A DNA stretch of 14,163 nucleotides, from the NCBI GenBank assembly GCA_021806355.1, contig JAJZXT010000099.1:1-14163 (forward strand), written 5' to 3'. Made by a program: the position numbers and the translations under genes. This document shows, piece after piece, positions 13,787-14,163 of the stretch. The notes under the pieces are model-generated. The model was given only the letters and a program-made list of their open reading frames with translations, did not search any database and had not been told where the DNA came from. Each line of letters opens with the position of its first letter. The stretch's first letter is position 1. Source of the DNA: Thermoplasmata archaeon (GTDB taxonomy: Archaea > Thermoplasmatota > Thermoplasmata > Thermoplasmatales > Thermoplasmataceae).

Positions 13787-14163
13787 ATGCATCTGCGTGT
13801 TATCTCGGTGAAGAGGGGAGATTTGAAGTATAATTATGCTCAGATAGTTGAACGGTACAGGGAGAATGGAAAGGCCAAGAACAGGGTCATAAAGCATCTC
13901 GGTCCGGTAACAAACGACAGTGACCTTGAAAGATACAGAAAGATGTTTGCAATGGAGAAGCAGAAGGAGTCCATTGAAAAGGCAGATCTGAGGACTCTGG
14001 ACATCATGCCACCAAAGGAATATGGCATGATATATGCAGCGGAAATACTCTGCCGTGATCTTGGATTGGACAGGATGTTTGACATGCTTGGAGATCAATC
14101 TGACATCATATTCTTATCCGTGATCTCAAGGTTGATGGATCCAACATCAGATTTTGGCCTTTT
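13787..14163 (+). CDS. IS1634-like transposase, N-terminal part (cut by window edge)
   Basis: The first 125 codons of an open frame that runs off the window. The N-terminus (MHLRVISVKRGDLKYNYAQIVERYRENGKAKNRVIKHLG) has the strand-turn-strand pattern at the start of IS1634-family transposases, where 'YxxIVExYRxxGKxxxRVIxxLG' is usual. It continues with a lysine/glutamate-rich helix and GLDRMFDMLGD, also as in that family. The DDE catalytic residues lie downstream and are not visible, so activity cannot be judged. An in-frame ATG at 13772 exists; 13787 is preferred because of homology and TATA spacing. It is plus strand, divergent from the asparaginase gene. Confidence 0.8.
   Translation, partial: MHLRVISVKRGDLKYNYAQIVERYRENGKAKNRVIKHLGPVTNDSDLERYRKMFAMEKQKESIEKADLRTLDIMPPKEYGMIYAAEILCRDLGLDRMFDMLGDQSDIIFLSVISRLMDPTSDFGL

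Noticed and set aside
13553..14098. Minus-strand frame of 181 codons
   Set aside because: Runs antisense through the IS1634-like transposase start and its promoter; low-complexity product with no motif.
1..14163. CRISPR array or tRNA genes
   Set aside because: No regularly spaced direct repeats and no cloverleaf with a TTCRANTC-type T-loop was seen on either strand by eye.

Overview
The window looks like chromosome from an acidophilic euryarchaeon of the Thermoplasmatales type (Thermoplasma, Ferroplasma, Cuniculiplasma and relatives). Clade-informative genes are deoxyhypusine synthase, the archaeal glycerol-1-phosphate dehydrogenase EgsA, archaeal S12 and S7, UPF0179 and an archaeal YchF-type GTPase. 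Many starts are apparently leaderless, with an A/T-rich TATA-like box about 25-30 nt upstream of the ATG. Shine-Dalgarno motifs of the GGTGA type appear mainly at the internal or leadered genes S12, S7 and UPF0179. The assignment to order is inference from gene content and style, not from a database search.

Layout, left to right. (1) 1-256: 5' part of deoxyhypusine synthase, minus strand, cut by the window edge. (2) 353-1362: a PadR-type regulator and a four-helix CopD-like membrane protein, a two-gene plus-strand operon with a perfect palindrome touching the regulator's start. (3) 1356-3287: a GH31 alpha-glycosidase on the minus strand, overlapping the membrane-protein gene tail to tail. (4) 3350-4682: a complete ISL3-family insertion sequence with 30-bp inverted repeats, inserted just upstream of the GH31 promoter. 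(5) 4702-5466: a membrane protein with two C-terminal SHOCT motifs, and divergent to it a likely 50-residue charged helical protein (5473-5625). (6) 5684-6677: the S12-S7 ribosomal operon, both genes starting with TTG. (7) 6817-9164: two tandem paralogous zinc-ribbon membrane proteins, separated by about 600 nt of ORF-poor, hairpin-rich and GC-richer DNA (about 7800-8399). (8) 9321-9767: a small two-helix membrane protein. (9) 9816-12492: operon egsA - UPF0179 - YchF-like GTPase. (10) 12601-13443: Ntn-type asparaginase/isoaspartyl peptidase. (11) 13787-end: 5' part of an IS1634-like transposase.

Most of the window is housekeeping or metabolism: ether-lipid backbone synthesis, translation, eIF5A hypusination, sugar and peptide hydrolysis. 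It is interrupted by two insertion sequences and one unexplained structured block. That block between the duplicated membrane genes is the best candidate for something unusual. It reads like structured RNA in the style of group II intron 5' domains, but I see no reverse transcriptase and no domain V, so it is either a remnant, an ORF-less element or a different large ncRNA.
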